Assembly (NCBI GenBank): GCA_039881145.1
Contig: JAYKKI010000095.1
Span: forward strand, 7,988,501 to 8,052,500
Direction: 5' to 3'
DNA: 64,000 nt
From: Druceiella hillmani
Taxonomy: Eukaryota; Arthropoda; Insecta; Lepidoptera; Hepialidae
Both the position numbers and the translations under genes were made by a program. The notes under the pieces were generated by a model. The model did not search any database, was not told the DNA's origin, and worked only from the letters and a program-made list of their open reading frames with translations. Below, piece after piece: positions 22,386 to 35,268 of this stretch; the first letter of the stretch is position 1, and every line of letters begins with the position of its first letter.

Positions 22386-25300
22386 TGATTCGGTGTATTA
22401 ATTGTGGCTTGAATTTCTTTCGAATGAGGAGACACTCGATTGAATCAGACGATGTTCGTAATATAATTCGACAACAAAATGCTATCGAAGAGTTAAGTAA
22501 CAATTATCAATTATAAACTATATTACACACCATGGCGTACGTTACTAAAGTATTTTACTTTGAAAAGAATGAAAAAGTACAAATAATCTTGGATAAATGC
22601 GATTTAGAACCAGGAACTTTTTAACAATCTTAACGCTATGGACGAATTTTATTTTCTTTAAGTTATGTTTTTGCTTTACAGATACCACTTGACAGTGTAA
22701 TCTGTCACGGTTGCTGGTTATTGCTAAGTCATGCAATCAAAACACGTGGTATACCTGTACCAATTGTCGGTCATCGAAATATTTATGTACCGATGTACAC
22801 AAATGGTCAATCATTATATAGATCAAGAACTCACATGCTAACAAGTGATACTGAGAGAGTAGCGTATAAGGAATATTGTTGCAGAAAGAATTTTATATCT
22901 ACATGTAAGTATTTCTATTAATAAAAAAATATTTATAATGAAAAATAGTTATAATGACATTAAAGGCACTGATCAAATTGAGTCATTAGAGTCGTTTGTC
23001 GTAAAAACTGACATCTTTTCTATTTTTTAATTATTCCTATGTACAGTGGACTATCTCCTTTGACAGTAATATGCAATAAACAGCATAAATAAAATAAAGA
23101 TATTTTTATTAAAAAAAGTCATTGCCTTACGTACATTAATTTTAATACGTGCTCTATAATTTTTTTCTTTCGGGTACTTCAGATATGCGTATGAAGTTTG
23201 GAATTTATTTGTGATTTGAATCAAAGTCTCCTAACAATTGCCACTATGCAAAATTAAGTACACCACATATAGTATTTCAGTTATTGATAAAATTCTTTGG
23301 ACCGTGTTGCATGTGTGCCAAAATTAAACAATCATTATTACATTTTTAAGAATGGGCATTAAATACACTTTTGTTTGTAAATAAGCCATTGCTTAAAGCA
23401 TTCTAAAGTGACATCAGTAGTATTTTGCACTAAATGAAAAACACATGATATCAAATCTTTATTATCAATGTGATTCTACATAAAACCTTTAAAAAAAATT
23501 GTTTGTAAATGTGGTATATTGTTATAAGCAATGTTATGCTAAGCAGTTTTTCAGATGAGGCAAGTATATGACATCTAGCCGGAATCACTAAGTTACAACC
23601 AGAATATTGTTATAACCGATGTTGTTACAATTAATTTCTACTGTGTAATGAAATTAATATCTATACTTGTTTCCCAAATCTAATTCTCTGTGACTGTGTA
23701 AATGAAGTCCAAGCTTCAACAATGAAAAATTGCAAGCTGAGCAGGAACAGTTTCAGTAATGCTCTATTTTTCTTTACTGATTCTGTTGGAATCCCAATGC
23801 TAATATCAGTACTGATGAATTACTTTATAGTCAATTGTTAGTTATTAGAACAAATAAAAAATAATAGAAAATACATATCTGAAATGCTTAATCTTTGATC
23901 TCATTACAGATACATATTCCAGATAAATAGTTATGGTGAGATTATGTATAGTATTTCTTATATAGGGACAAGACCTATAGATATCTATATCTGTAACTCT
24001 TCAAGGGATACACGATTTAAGAGAAAAATGAACTTCAATTTTATGAATAATTATATTTTTTCAGTGTCTATCACCGCATCACATTCTGGCAGAGATATGA
24101 CAGGTTAGCAGAAGATTACACCCCGCTGTCAACTTCATCATCAGCAAGATCTTTACCATCTATATCCTCACCACCCAAGGATCAATTGTTGATTTACTTG
24201 TGATTTCTCAACCACCTCTTGAAGACGTTGTACATCTTGACAATACCCAACCAATTATGCCACCTGCTCAGAAACCTACAATAATCTTGTCTCAGTTTAG
24301 GAGAGCATCAGATATACATAGCCATTGCTTTTTTCCTAGCTGTTATCACCTTGAAAGATTAGCAGTTCCTCACTCAATAAGAGGAAGATTGTTTGCTAAC
24401 CTCAATTAATATGTTCCAGTCAATTGTCGAATCTATCATTACCATTTAAGAAGTAATTCACGGAATTAGCTTATTGAGACTGAAGAAGTAAATCATACAT
24501 TCACCGAATTTTACATATACGATTTCACATGTTTATCGAAGAAGGACTGAACGATTGATTTTGAGAATATTGTTACTATGGATGAACATTTAATGTATTT
24601 TTGGTTTGTTATAACCGTAGAGGAATTTTATGCATTATTGACAGTAGTGCCTCGACTATCACATAATGGATCGACTGCTTTTGCGGCGTATTTGTTAAAA
24701 TTATTATAATGAAATAATGAAAGAATCGCTTCCCCTTTTCAAATGCCTCGAAGTACATTAGAGAACTTAATGTCAAAAGCGAGAGAAATATTATACCAAG
24801 AGTTTGTTCCGGCATACTTAGGAATCAGATATATAATAAAAGAAGAGATAGCCCAAAGAAATCGTTTGATTCCTAGTACCCTCTTTGGAGGTACTAATGC
24901 ACAAGGTGAAACAATCCCAATTGTCATTGTAGACGGTACATATGTGTGCTGCCAAAAAAGTTCCAATTATAAATACCAAAAGGACACATACTCTCTGCAC
25001 AAATATAGGAACTTAGTAAAACCATTTTTAGTTGTGTACTGTGACGGATACATCATAGAAGCTTTAGACCCTATCAAGCCAGAACTTTAGATACTGATAT
25101 ATTGAAAAATGAATTTATTATAGAAACTAAGCCATTAAGGAAATATTTTAAAGATAGAGATGTTTTTATCCTAGATAGGGGTTTTAGGGATTCAGTACCA
25201 TTACTGAAAATATGTAATTACAGTGTTCATAAACCACTATCTTTACAAGAGGACGAAAGACAGCTATCCACATTAGCAGAAAACAAAACATGCGCTGTAA

Positions 25301-25960
25301 CTATTTGCTGGTGGATAGTGGAAGTTGTGAATGCAATTTTTAAGGAAAAGATAATTCGCCAAGAATTTATCAGTAGGGCCTCTAGTCATCTTATGACAGA
25401 TTTTTCGATTGCCGCTGCCTTAATTGTTTTCACACTAGAATTGTCAGATCTGACGCTGCACAGATTGTAGAAATCATTAATCAAACGATGTTTGAAATTA
25501 ATACTTTCACATATTATATAATAATTAAAAATTACAAGAGAATAAGTGCTCACTTTCAGAATATAAATGATGGAACCCACAATGAACGAGTAGTTCAATT
25601 TCTCCACCTAAACAGTGATGAGTTCATTTTGATTGCCTGTGGTACCTATCAATTAAAACAGGCACATTCCTATTATGGGGAGCATACATGGTTCAACGAA
25701 GTGCGCAGTGTGGTTCATCTCAGCAGCTCTCTCAGAAAACACATGGTTGCTCAAAGGCAAAATCCAAAGCCATATAACTCGAAAACATATTATATGTATA
25801 CTTTGGTGAAGCTAATATAAATGGCAATTAAACAATACTATTGTAATTGCATAGTTCGACGATGGACTGAAGGTTGTTATGCACATACAATGATTGTTAC
25901 ACGGCATTTAGGTAGGGCAAGACACCAAAATAGTATAAAACCTCAAATCTAGATGATTTG
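22386..25960 (+). pseudogene. DDE_Tnp_4 transposase with SWIM finger (Harbinger/ISL2EU-like), decayed
   Basis: Plus-strand relic of an intron-containing transposase. An N-terminal zinc-binding region opens with MIRCINCGLNFFRMRRHS (22386) and continues after a TTTACAG acceptor with VICHGCWLL (about 22700). A linker with HCFFPSCYHLERLAVP (about 24320-24370) follows, then MDEHLMYFWF (24580), MPRSTLENLMSKAREILY (24743) and the DDE core: IVDGTYVC (first Asp, about 24930), SLHKYRNLVKPFLVVYCDG (24995-25050), DVFILDRGFRD (second Asp, about 25160-25190) and VEVVNAIFKE (Glu, about 25320). The tail has GTYQLKQAHSYYGEH and a SWIM-type CNC...GCYAH (about 25845-25890). Stops (e.g. 24406, 25088) and frame changes show it is dead. 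Similar proteins are repeated in many insect genomes; the superfamily name is from memory. Confidence 0.8.
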
Positions 25961-26894
25961 TTAATTAAATATATTATTGGTGAATAAATTAAATATGATA
26001 ATATTATTAATGCATAATAAATTGTAAGGAGTATAAACCTTTTTTTTATTTTACTATTCTGTAATGATGATTTTCAAGACCATACCTCTTCACCTTGTAC
26101 TATCAATTCGAATGCCAGGAGGAAGATAGTTTCATATGATTAAATGTAATATAAAAGTATTGAATATTGTATTTCCAATCCTGTTTTTAGTGTAGTATCA
26201 CTAAATATTTAGCTGGATAGTATTTATAATAGGTAGATGGTTAAATATGTTAAGGTAGTTATTTAAAACATTTTTTTCAAGGGACATATCATAACTATTT
26301 TATAGAAAAAATGAATAAATGGAATAAAACTTGTGGTGCAAAGCAAGCTTTATCTCTCTTTGGTGAACTTTTAACTTAAAAGTGACTACTATTAAATTCT
26401 TACAAATTAGGTCTATTTTAAGGTAAAACATTCATCTTTGCTGGTTCAGGCCTAAATTTCAATGAAATCTTGGCATTCTTCTTTATCTTTATCGTTCATT
26501 ATATGGCATTCATTCTCTCCATAGAGAACCTTTGCCAATGTTAAGTGTGGAAAAAAGGCCATGCAATACTGATTAAATCATATTTCGGTTATCTGTCATT
26601 GTTGCTCGTTAACAAAAAAATAAACTAATAAAAACAAAAATTAAGTAAGAGGTTCACTACAGTTAAATAAAAAAAAAAATTGTATTACAGTATAGAGAGG
26701 AGTACAAGCATAGAAATACACAAACAAACATAAAAACAAAAATAAACATGAACATAATATGAAAGATTCTGTATTTTATTGTCGTTCTTTTTTAGGTATT
26801 GAATGATTAATTCTAGAATGGGTTTGTTACAACAGATAAAAGTAATCTTATGTTATGGGGCAATTGAATTTTATGTTTTAATAATTTGTAAATG
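25961..26894. other. Intergenic gap with one stem-loop copy
   Basis: No gene. It contains the second copy of the 49-bp stem-loop element at 26498..26546 and an A-rich tract near 26666-26680. Confidence 0.5.
26498..26546. repeat. 49-bp stem-loop element, copy 2
   Basis: Diverged copy of 20922..20970 in the same orientation; the outer TGGCA/TGCCA stem and six of the seven inner pairs (TTCTCT/AGAGAA) are retained. Confidence 0.6.
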
Positions 26895-28220
26895 TAGAAA
26901 TCAATTATTTAATGGACATGCAAAAATGAGATGATTTAGATTACTTTCTTCAAACACACAGTCGCAAATTGGAGATTCTCTGACATGCAGTCTAGTCAAA
27001 TGGGTAGGAATAGAATAATGACTTAAACGCATATGAGTTACCACAGAGGTTCCCTTTCGAGAAAAACTGAATTTTGAGAACCAAGGTTTTGTATGTATAA
27101 AAGATTGGATCTGAAAATATCCCGCACCCGTAACCCTTGATCTTTCCCACGTCCTCTGCCAGTCAGATATCATTCAGAAACGAGTCAGGGGAAGGAGAAC
27201 TTCAATGAAATTAATAATGAAATATGGATCCCCGTTCACGGTGGCAAACTAAGCTTTTGTGTTGACTATTCATTACCTACTATGCCACAGTGACTAGGCA
27301 TCATTGAATCCCAGTCTCTCCAAATACGTGACTTGTTTTGGAGAGCCAGGAAGCTACAGTTTGAAGAAAATGGATTGGCGAAAAGGGACTGTAAACAACT
27401 TAAGGAATCAGAGAAGATAGGAACCTGCGAATCTTTTTGAGTAGAGCATAATTAAAGGCCTCCACAATAGCACAGCATTCCCCGGAGAACGCCGAACATT
27501 TCTTAGGAAGGTGGAAGTATGCTGAATGAGCGGTGGTTGGACAGTAAAATGATACTCTGACATAGCCTCCTCTTAGGGTTTTTGACGCATCTTTATATAT
27601 CGACTAATCCATCCGTCTAAGCGTCCAATCCATTTAAAAAGAATTCAAGATAGGATTGAACAGTGAATTAGCATTTTTGAACTCCTTATCAACTCCAAAA
27701 CACAAATTTATATTTGGCCTGTGAAATAATGAGTGAAATGGAAAACTATAGAGAGGAAGAGAAGAATTTATCTGGTCTTAGAACACCAAAAAGGAGCATG
27801 TTCAATAAGCCTAGAGACGAGGGTAAGTATTGGAAAAATGGGGTGAGTAGAAAACCTAGCTGCCTTCATTAGATAACGACCAGCAGGAATTGTCACTGGA
27901 AGTTTCAAGGAGAATCAACACATTTTACTGATAGGGCATTTATGGGATTGGATTTCATTGCACCCACTATGATCCTCAGTGTTTAAGACTTAATGTGGGT
28001 CAATTTAGTGGCATTGGATTTGGAAATAGGATCAAGGAAAAATGAACCATAGTCAGGTGACTATGGAGTAGTATGTTATATATTAACTTTAATGTGGTAG
28101 GGTGTGAGCCCCATAACACTCCAGAAAGTGCATGGAGAATATTCATATTAGCCTGGCATCTGGCGATGACATGTTCAATGTGAATGTTCCAGGATAATTT
28201 TGAGTCTAGGAACATACCTA
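26895..28220 (-). mobile_element. Jockey-like LINE, 3' fragment (RT end, RNase H, tail)
   Basis: Minus-strand ORF2 remnant. From high to low coordinate: the end of the reverse transcriptase with FLDSKLSWNIHIEHVIARCQ and SGVLWGSHPTTLKLIYN (28010-28215); an RNase H region with FSGECCAIVEAFNYALLKK (about 27440-27505), holding the expected Glu, and SHCGIVGNE (about 27270-27300); and a C-terminal Cys/His motif CDCVFEESNLNHLIFACPLN (26903-26960). Many stops and frame shifts interrupt it. The catalytic YADD part is absent at the left side of the gypsy insertion. It is the downstream partner of the fragment at 30719..31340. Confidence 0.8.
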
Positions 28221-28224
28221 ATGT

Positions 28225-30660
28225 TATGTGTTATTATGTAAGCCTGACTGGCAACACTACATTAGCTAGAATGTCAAATAAATAAATAATACGCCTCTGA
28301 TTGAGTTCAAGATTCTCTTTATTGTATTTCAAGATACATACACAAAATACAGCGGCATTCGCAGTAAAATATTGAAAAATAATAAGTTTCAATCAACAAT
28401 TGACTCTGACTCTCTGAAATTATAATTAGAAGAAGCCGTAGAAATGATCAAAGTAGACAATATCAAGTTGCACTGTTATTGCATACACTTGGTGATGCTG
28501 CATTGAAATGAAATAACGGGTTTTCGTTTGCTACTGAAGAGAATGTTAGAACAACCGAAGAGGTAATCAAGCAATTTGATAAGTATGTGGTTGGAGAAAT
28601 AAATGAAATATATGAAAGGTTTATGTTTAATAATCGAAAACAGGAAATAAATGAACCGTCTGATGAGTTCTTGTCTGCCATTAGAGTACTAATTAAAACA
28701 TGCAATTGCTGTGAAAATTCCGTAAATTCTTTACTTTGTGATCGAATTTCACATTTCAAAGTCAAATGAAATTCTTAATAGGCTTTACAACCATTAGTGA
28801 GCCACTATATACACTGTTGAAAAATTATATTTCATGGAATTGGACAACAAAACAAGATGAAGCCTTGCTGGAATTGAAGAGTCTAGTAATGAAGGCACCA
28901 ACTTTGAAAATTTTTGATTCTACAAAGCCTGTTCAAGTAGAATGTGATTGAAGTCAATTTGGACAGTGCAGTTTGATGCAAGACTCTGGTACAATTGCCT
29001 ATGCAAGCAGAACACTAAATTCTACTGAGCGTAACTATGCTCAAATCGAAAAAGAAATTTTAGCTGTCATATGGAGCTTAGAAAAGTTTCACTATAATGT
29101 ATATGGAAGAAACGTGACTGTGTACAATGACCACAAACCTTTAGAAGCTAATCTAAAAAGCTAAGAAGCTAAAAAGAAGCGAACCTTTACATAAAGCACT
29201 GAAACGTTTGCGGACTATGCTTAGAGCTCAACAATATCATTTTGATTTGATCTACATGCCTGGTACACAAGTTCCTGTCTCAGATGCACTGTCAAGAGCA
29301 CCTTTAGAAACTACAGAACATGACAACAAGGAGATTGATATAATTTGCAGTGTACATACATTACCTATTAAAGGTATATGTTTGGAGAAAATTCACAAAT
29401 CAACTAAAAATGAGGAAATAATTGCTTTGAAAGAGATGATCACAAAAGGATGGTCAGAAGAAAGAGTTGATGTTATTCCAATTATAAGGAGCTATTTTTA
29501 TTATAGAGATGAACTAGGAATTCAAGATGGTGTTATAGTAAGAAGTGAAAGAATTGTGATTCCAAAAACCATGAGAAAGGAAATGAAAGATAAAATTCAT
29601 CTTGGGCACCAAGGTATCAACTCATGTTTAAGAAGAGCAAGAGAGCTAATTTTTTGGCCTGGTATGTCATCTGAAATTAGACAATTCATAGGTGGATGTC
29701 ATACATGCTTATCATACAGTGATTGTAGACCTCAAGAACCTATAAAATGGCATGAAGTAGCTGAAAGACCTTGGTAGAAGATTGGAATTGATTTATTTTC
29801 CATAGAAGATAGAAAATACTTAGTGAGTGTGGACTATTTTAGTCAATTTATAGAAGTGGATTATATGCCAGACACGAAATACTCAACTGTAATAGGAAAA
29901 GTCAAGCATCATTTTGCCAGATATGGTATTCCAGAAACAGTTGTAACTGAAGGTGACACACAATTGAGATCTTTTGAATTCAAGAAACTTTGTCAAGATT
30001 GGGATATCAAATACAAGTAAACCAGTCCATACAACCGTAAATCCAATGGTAAGTTGAGTCTGTTGTGAAAATTGTGAAGACAATAATGAAAAAGAGTCGA
30101 TTTGCAAGAGAAGATCCCTATTTAGGTCTCTTAAATTATAGAAACACTCCACTTGAGAAAGTTGGAAAAAGTTCAGGGCAATTACTCCTTGGAAAGTGAA
30201 CAAGAACTCTGATACTTATTTCAAAGGCTTTGTTAAAGCCTTCTTTCAATTCTTATCCTGAAATTTTTCATCGAAAGGAAGATCTAAGACAGAAAAAGTC
30301 TGAAAATGATTACAAGGAAACTGTTCTGCCTGAATATAAATAAGGAGACATAGTCTACATGCGACCGCAAAGAAGAAATGAAACCTGGAACAAAGCTGTA
30401 GTTACAAAAGCCATCAAACTTAGAAGTTTCAAGGTGATTACAGAAAATGGACAAACTTATGTAAGAAATAGAATGTTTCTTCGAGGAATTCAGAGTAAAC
30501 AACAGGCTTTAATGAGTGTGTCTATTGTAACTGAAGAAAGGCCAAAGACAAATGGTGATGCAGAATATACGACACCATTTGTCTACTACTCCCACACCGG
30601 TAACATGCGATGGACCCTCTCTTTCAAAATATGGACATTTGACGACTAGAAGTGTAATGA
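28225..30660 (+). mobile_element. Ty3/gypsy retrotransposon, internally deleted and decayed
   Basis: Plus-strand element lying between two parts of a minus-strand LINE. Blocks in order: gag-like EIYERFMFNNRKQ (28600); an abrupt jump at about 28766 to the end of the reverse transcriptase (FTTISEPLYTLLK); RNase H with AYASRTLNSTERNYAQIEKE and NDHKPLE (28990-29150); the integrase HHCC zinc finger, from HLGHQGINSC to GGCHTC (29600-29710); integrase core blocks IGIDLFS (29777), TEGDTQL (29947) and VESVVK (30056), of which TEGDTQL has lost the usual Asn; and a C-terminal GDIVYMRP region (30343-30366). Protease and most of the reverse transcriptase are missing and stops are frequent, so it cannot transpose on its own. 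The LTRs were not defined, so the outer limits are approximate. Confidence 0.75.
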
Positions 30661-30718
30661 ATATTGTAATTTTAGTTTCTGTAATTCTTAACTTGTGTTA
30701 GTGTATTTAATTTAATAT

Positions 30719-31340
30719 TCATTTAAAAAAAAATTCCATGACTTTGGAATATAAGCTGATTTGAACATATAGTTGATGAGGGATAGAAGATACCAACGGG
30801 TAGATGGTACAGTATTTTCCACTATTGAAATGAATTATTCCGTCAATATCAGGGGAAGAGTCTTTGAGATGATGTAAGGAGAAATCCAAATCGTTAATGG
30901 AGATATCTTCTAAAAAACGGTTGGCACTAGTAAAATTATATCTGAAAGGTACTTCATCTAAATTTGGGACGGATGGAGGCGCAAGCTTATTTAACAATTG
31001 GTCTACCCTATTCCTGAGTTTGATTTGGGAAGTCAGGTTGAAAAACAGATCGAAGTGTTTTATATTAGACCAGACGACACGTGGGGGAGTAAAAGGAGAG
31101 AGGGCATGACAGAATTTCTTCCAGCCTTCCTTCTTCTTTTAAGGAAAATTCATTTAATCTGTGCTTGAGTCTTTTGAAACAAGAGGAAATTTACTTCCGA
31201 CATATTAGGTTTATATATCGCTTCAGCCTTTTTGTGGGCTTTATCCGCCACTTTACCGGACTTTCTTTTAACTGTCAAGTTAAACTGTATCAAACTGTTA
31301 ATGAATCGATTATTTGACGGCATGGTCGACTTTTAGTGCT
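30719..31340 (-). mobile_element. Jockey-like LINE, 5' fragment (endonuclease end to RT start)
   Basis: Minus strand, broken frame. GKVADKAHKKAEAIY (about 31200-31260), NFLLFQKTQAQIK, a GWKKFCHALSP block with PPRVVW (about 31060-31120), KLAPPSVP and then LDFSLHHLKDSSPDIDGI (30830-30890), which is the start of the LINE reverse transcriptase. It fits the same element type as 26895..28220, the two being separated by the gypsy insertion and a loss of the central RT. The high-coordinate part, from about 31215, is shared with the inverted-repeat arm. Confidence 0.75.
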
Positions 31341-31554
31341 GGCCAGCGGCTTCGGGTAATGCAATGGAACCTACTTTATTTTGTTTTTAGTATTCGATCA
31401 ATATAATGAAATAACTGAATATTGAGAATTTACTTTGAGCAATATCATTAACATTCGATCACAATTTTTTCAATATTATTTGTAATATATTGTAATCATT
31501 AACATCTCTAATTGTCAGCATTATCGAACACGAATAATAATTAGAGATTTTAAT

Positions 31555-31765
31555 GACTAAAAGTCGTCACCGTAGTGTGTTGGGTTGATATCATGGCGTA
31601 AGTCCTTAGATAGGGAGGTGCATCGCGGGGTCTAAGTCCCCAGCTGCTCATCGAATGGGGCTGGATTGGTGGTGTTTTGGTTAGCTGTAAGAGATTGCTC
31701 TTGTAGCAATAAGTCCACCATATGTCTAATTGTATACAAGAGTATGCAAATAAATAAATAAATTA
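31555..31765 (+). mobile_element. LINE/SINE 3' end with (AAAT)n tail, left-arm copy
   Basis: GATTGCTCTTGTAGCAATAAG followed by TCCACCATATG and a final AAATAAATAAATAAAT resembles the 3' ends of RTE- or CR1-type insect LINEs and their SINEs. The same segment lies inverted at 40563..40775 within the other arm, so it was present before the arm was duplicated. Confidence 0.5.
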
Positions 31766-33891
31766 AATACTAACTATAAAGCTTTTAAAGTAATAAATAA
31801 CTCATACCTACGACTGGTATGTTTAATGGATTCGGGGTAAACCATCGTTGATTATGTTGACAGAGCTGAAAAATAAACACCTGTTAAGCATGAGTAGAAC
31901 ACGTGCTATGAGGAGTCTATACTAGTTTAGGCACTTATAAACATTAAAGAGTATACAGTATTTCTATTTAACTATTTTCAATTACTCATTTTTTACAAAG
32001 TAAATATATCACTTATGATATCTTTGATAGGCTAAATGACATGGTGCATATTTAAAAAATGATAAGATCTAGGATAATGCTATAGTTTTCCTAAAACCAT
32101 TGCACCCAATCTGAAAGATTACTACTTTTTCATAATTGTAGTATGTACTCATACTAAATGTATTTCTTCGTAATAAGGGAGACATTTTTTTTGCATATCT
32201 TTTGGTATGTCTCTGAAGATGTATTAATATTATCAAAAAATATTTTCCAAGCCTTTTTTAGTAGCCTTTTCAAACAATTCCCCAAATATTATGGACTTAT
32301 ATGTGGAGGCAATTGAAAAAATTTGTTTGGAGTAGCCACTTAATTTGTTCTCCCCCCCCCCGCCCCTCCTTCGTAATATAAATATTTTAGCTATTGACAT
32401 ATGTATTGGTTAAAATTGTTTATTACTGTGCTCATTGTACGTACGATTCTACTTTAAGTTTCAGGGAAAAACAGCTGTGATAGACAGACAAACTGATATG
32501 TGAATGATTTTGTAAGGGTTCCGTTTTTGCTTTTGGTGTACGGAACCCAAAACCTAAATACATTACCTACCGTAACCAGATTTTATTTACAAGTTGAATA
32601 AACAATAATAACATATTACATAATATATTCAGGGGTCTCTTTTTGTTGATATTCTTGATTGTGTCCATTTCAGAAATATTTAATATAATTTTTGCAAATT
32701 GTTTTACTGTACTAAAGCAATAAAATTTCCTAAAAAAATATATTCACAGTGCGAACTGTTAAAATATATTTCCATTATACTACCACCATCTTGTGCTGCT
32801 CTTATTGCTTTTCACTTATGACTTTTTCCTAATATTAAATTCACCCGTTTAATCAATATAATGTGGGGCAAGTTATAATGAATTAAATAATTATTTTTGA
32901 CATTTATTTTATGTACAATACTTTGTAGAAATGACCAATACTACTGGTGGTCATTTCCCTTTCCACTATATATAAAAACAGAAGAACAAAAATTTATGAA
33001 AGATATGGAAAGTCAAAGAAAACACATATGTAAAAGAGACAGTTATAAACATGAAATTTTGGCTAATGTAATTATATGTGAGCAAGTATATAGCAGTTGC
33101 GAATGGGCTCCCTCGCTATTAGCGATAATGGATTAATCAGGATCATACACAAGTATGTAATTTTTCTTTTAATTATAACTTTTATTTCATAATACATTTT
33201 ATGGTGTTATAGTTGAAAATGCTTCACTGAAATTATTGAACGTACTTATTATTTTTTAATTTAACACATTTTCAATTTCATTTACTGTGTTCTTGTAGAA
33301 TGAAAATTAAAATGAATCAGAGAATACAACACGCATATTGAATTTATTAAAAGAATTTTATTTTATTTAGAGGCAAAAATTTCAAGAATTAAAATAAATA
33401 TTTTAAAGATATTTAAGTTCACAAATTGTGGCTAACAACTTTTATCCGTATAAAGGTTGCTCTAATTATTAGAATAAATCAGATAGTTTCCCAATCATTA
33501 TTAATAAATGGTTCATTTAAGTTCTTAATCCGATAATTAAATAAAACTGTAAGTGCACGTAAAACTCAGACTTTGTACCAGGGATTTTTAAATGTTAAAA
33601 ATTTAAGAGTAAGTGTCAATTTTTTAATTTCAACACAGACTTTTTCTATTAATATTGGTTTTTAATAGCATATAAGTTTTTGATCTAGAACTGTTGTGAC
33701 CAAAGTCTACTGTTTGTAGGCCTCCAATAATTTTTAAATAGCTTTAAAGTTATGACGATAATCCATTTTTCTCGTAATTGATCCATCCCCATTAAAAAGA
33801 TAACATAAAAACACCAATTCCAATACTATTTCATTGTACAATGACCCTTTTTATGCAGTTTGGTCATTTTGCACTTGTGTGTCACATAATA

Positions 33892-33975
33892 GTCTTTTTG
33901 ATGTATGCTATTAATCACATTATTGTCTTTTTGATGTATGCTAATAATCACATTATTGTCTTTTTGATGTATGCT
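33892..33975 (+). repeat. 33-bp tandem repeat, three copies in the left arm
   Basis: GTCTTTTTGATGTATGCTA occurs at 33892, 33925 and 33958. The matching place in the right arm (about 38330-38390) has only two units, so the count changed after the arms were formed. Confidence 0.8.
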
Positions 33976-35212
33976 TTGAGATAAAATAAAAATAATAAAA
34001 ATAAAAATGAGTTATTGTTTGCATGTAATTAATTCTAGATGACGTGTTATTTCTATACGTATTAATTAAAACTCTTTATCATAATGCAGGAGACCATTTT
34101 GATATTTACTTGCATAAAATATTTAGTGACAACTGTACCGGTTAGCTATGGGTTGTAGAGTGGATATACCAGTGAATGGACTGTACAAATGTATCAGTAA
34201 TAGAGACATGATGGTATTTTTAACATCAATAAACTTTCTGACGTTACTTATTTTATACTAAATGTGTAGGTTGTACAGAACTCTGTAGATGGTCTGATCA
34301 ACCTTTGGGAAGTTGGCTAAACGGTTTCCAATTGAGTCCATTTAGTAGGTTTAGGTATGCATTTTGTATATTATTTGCTTATATTGCGGTTTTTACTTTT
34401 TTATTTCTTTCACTTTTTAGTTGTTTAGTTACATATTTATAATAATAAGAATTGTGAATTTTTACATGTTGGCAAAGAGATTTATTAGTTTCTTAAAGAC
34501 CTTTTTAAGACACTTCTGATATGGCTATTTTATGTCACGCCAGGTATTAAAGTAACTAATTATATTTTACATTGAAATGTGAAAAAATAAACACGCAGAT
34601 ATATACAAAAATCTGAATAATTTGCTGAAATAGTGCTAATTAGCGCAGTAATTCCATGTGTCAAGAGTTAAATACCTGGGTCTACTGATTGATTAAAACC
34701 TTAGTTGGCAGCTTCGAGTAAATGATGTTAGTGGTCTTATTTTCAAGCAGGACATAGATTCTTCAAAATTTTCACATTGTCTCAAGCATCTTCCCAATTT
34801 TCATTCACACTCCTATTACCATTAATTGACTGAAAATGTGTGTTATCTTGATTATAATGAAGGATATTTAGACAAGTTAGAATACTTACACTCTAAGTAT
34901 TCTGCACATTCATAAACCAAATCCAAGACTTGCTCCAAATACAGCCCATATTGTATTTTACTACTGTTAATACGGTATTACTTCAGATACAACAGTTTTT
35001 ACGGTCTCCTCATTGATATTTTCTATTAGCCTTAGTTCGTAGCATTTCTTAAAAAGTAGAATAACTAGTTAAAATTTACAGAGGTTTCATGTGTAATTAT
35101 ATATGGAAGCACTATGTTACGTTTGTATACTCACAGAGCTCACAGATGCATTTCAATAAGCTCCATGTCTTAGAGTACCAAAGTGCCCCAATGGAAATTT
35201 ACAAAAAATTAA

Positions 35213-35219
35213 TTATATA

Positions 35220-35260
<41 letters not shown>
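35213..35260. repeat. (TA)n microsatellite at the inner edge of the left arm
   Basis: TA run of about 40 bases starting where homology with the right arm stops. Confidence 0.9.

Positions 35261-35268
<8 letters not shown>

Larger units (their letters stand above)
31215..35215 (+). repeat. Left arm of a large inverted duplication (about 4 kb)
   Basis: Its sequence recurs in reverse complement at 37083..41116. Collinear landmarks include ATATCGCTTCAGCCTTTTTG (31215), GTTGGGTTGATATCATGGCG (about 31580), a C-tract followed by CGCCCCTCCTTCG (about 32350), GGTTCCGTTTTTGCTTTTGG (about 32517), TTTGGTCATTTTGC (about 33860), TACGGTCTCCTC (about 35000) and AAAGTGCCCCAATGG (35180). From stretches read side by side the arms differ by roughly 5%, including indels. 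The arm contains a LINE-type 3' tail and no supported gene. Confidence 0.9.

Noticed and set aside
22721..22921. 66-codon open frame as an independent gene
   Set aside because: Its content (CHGCW upstream, same strand) fits the second exon of the decayed DDE/SWIM transposase rather than a separate gene.
28225..28360. Possible 5' LTR of the gypsy element (starts TGTTATGTG)
   Set aside because: No matching direct repeat could be found at the 3' end near 30650-30720, so no LTR pair is claimed.
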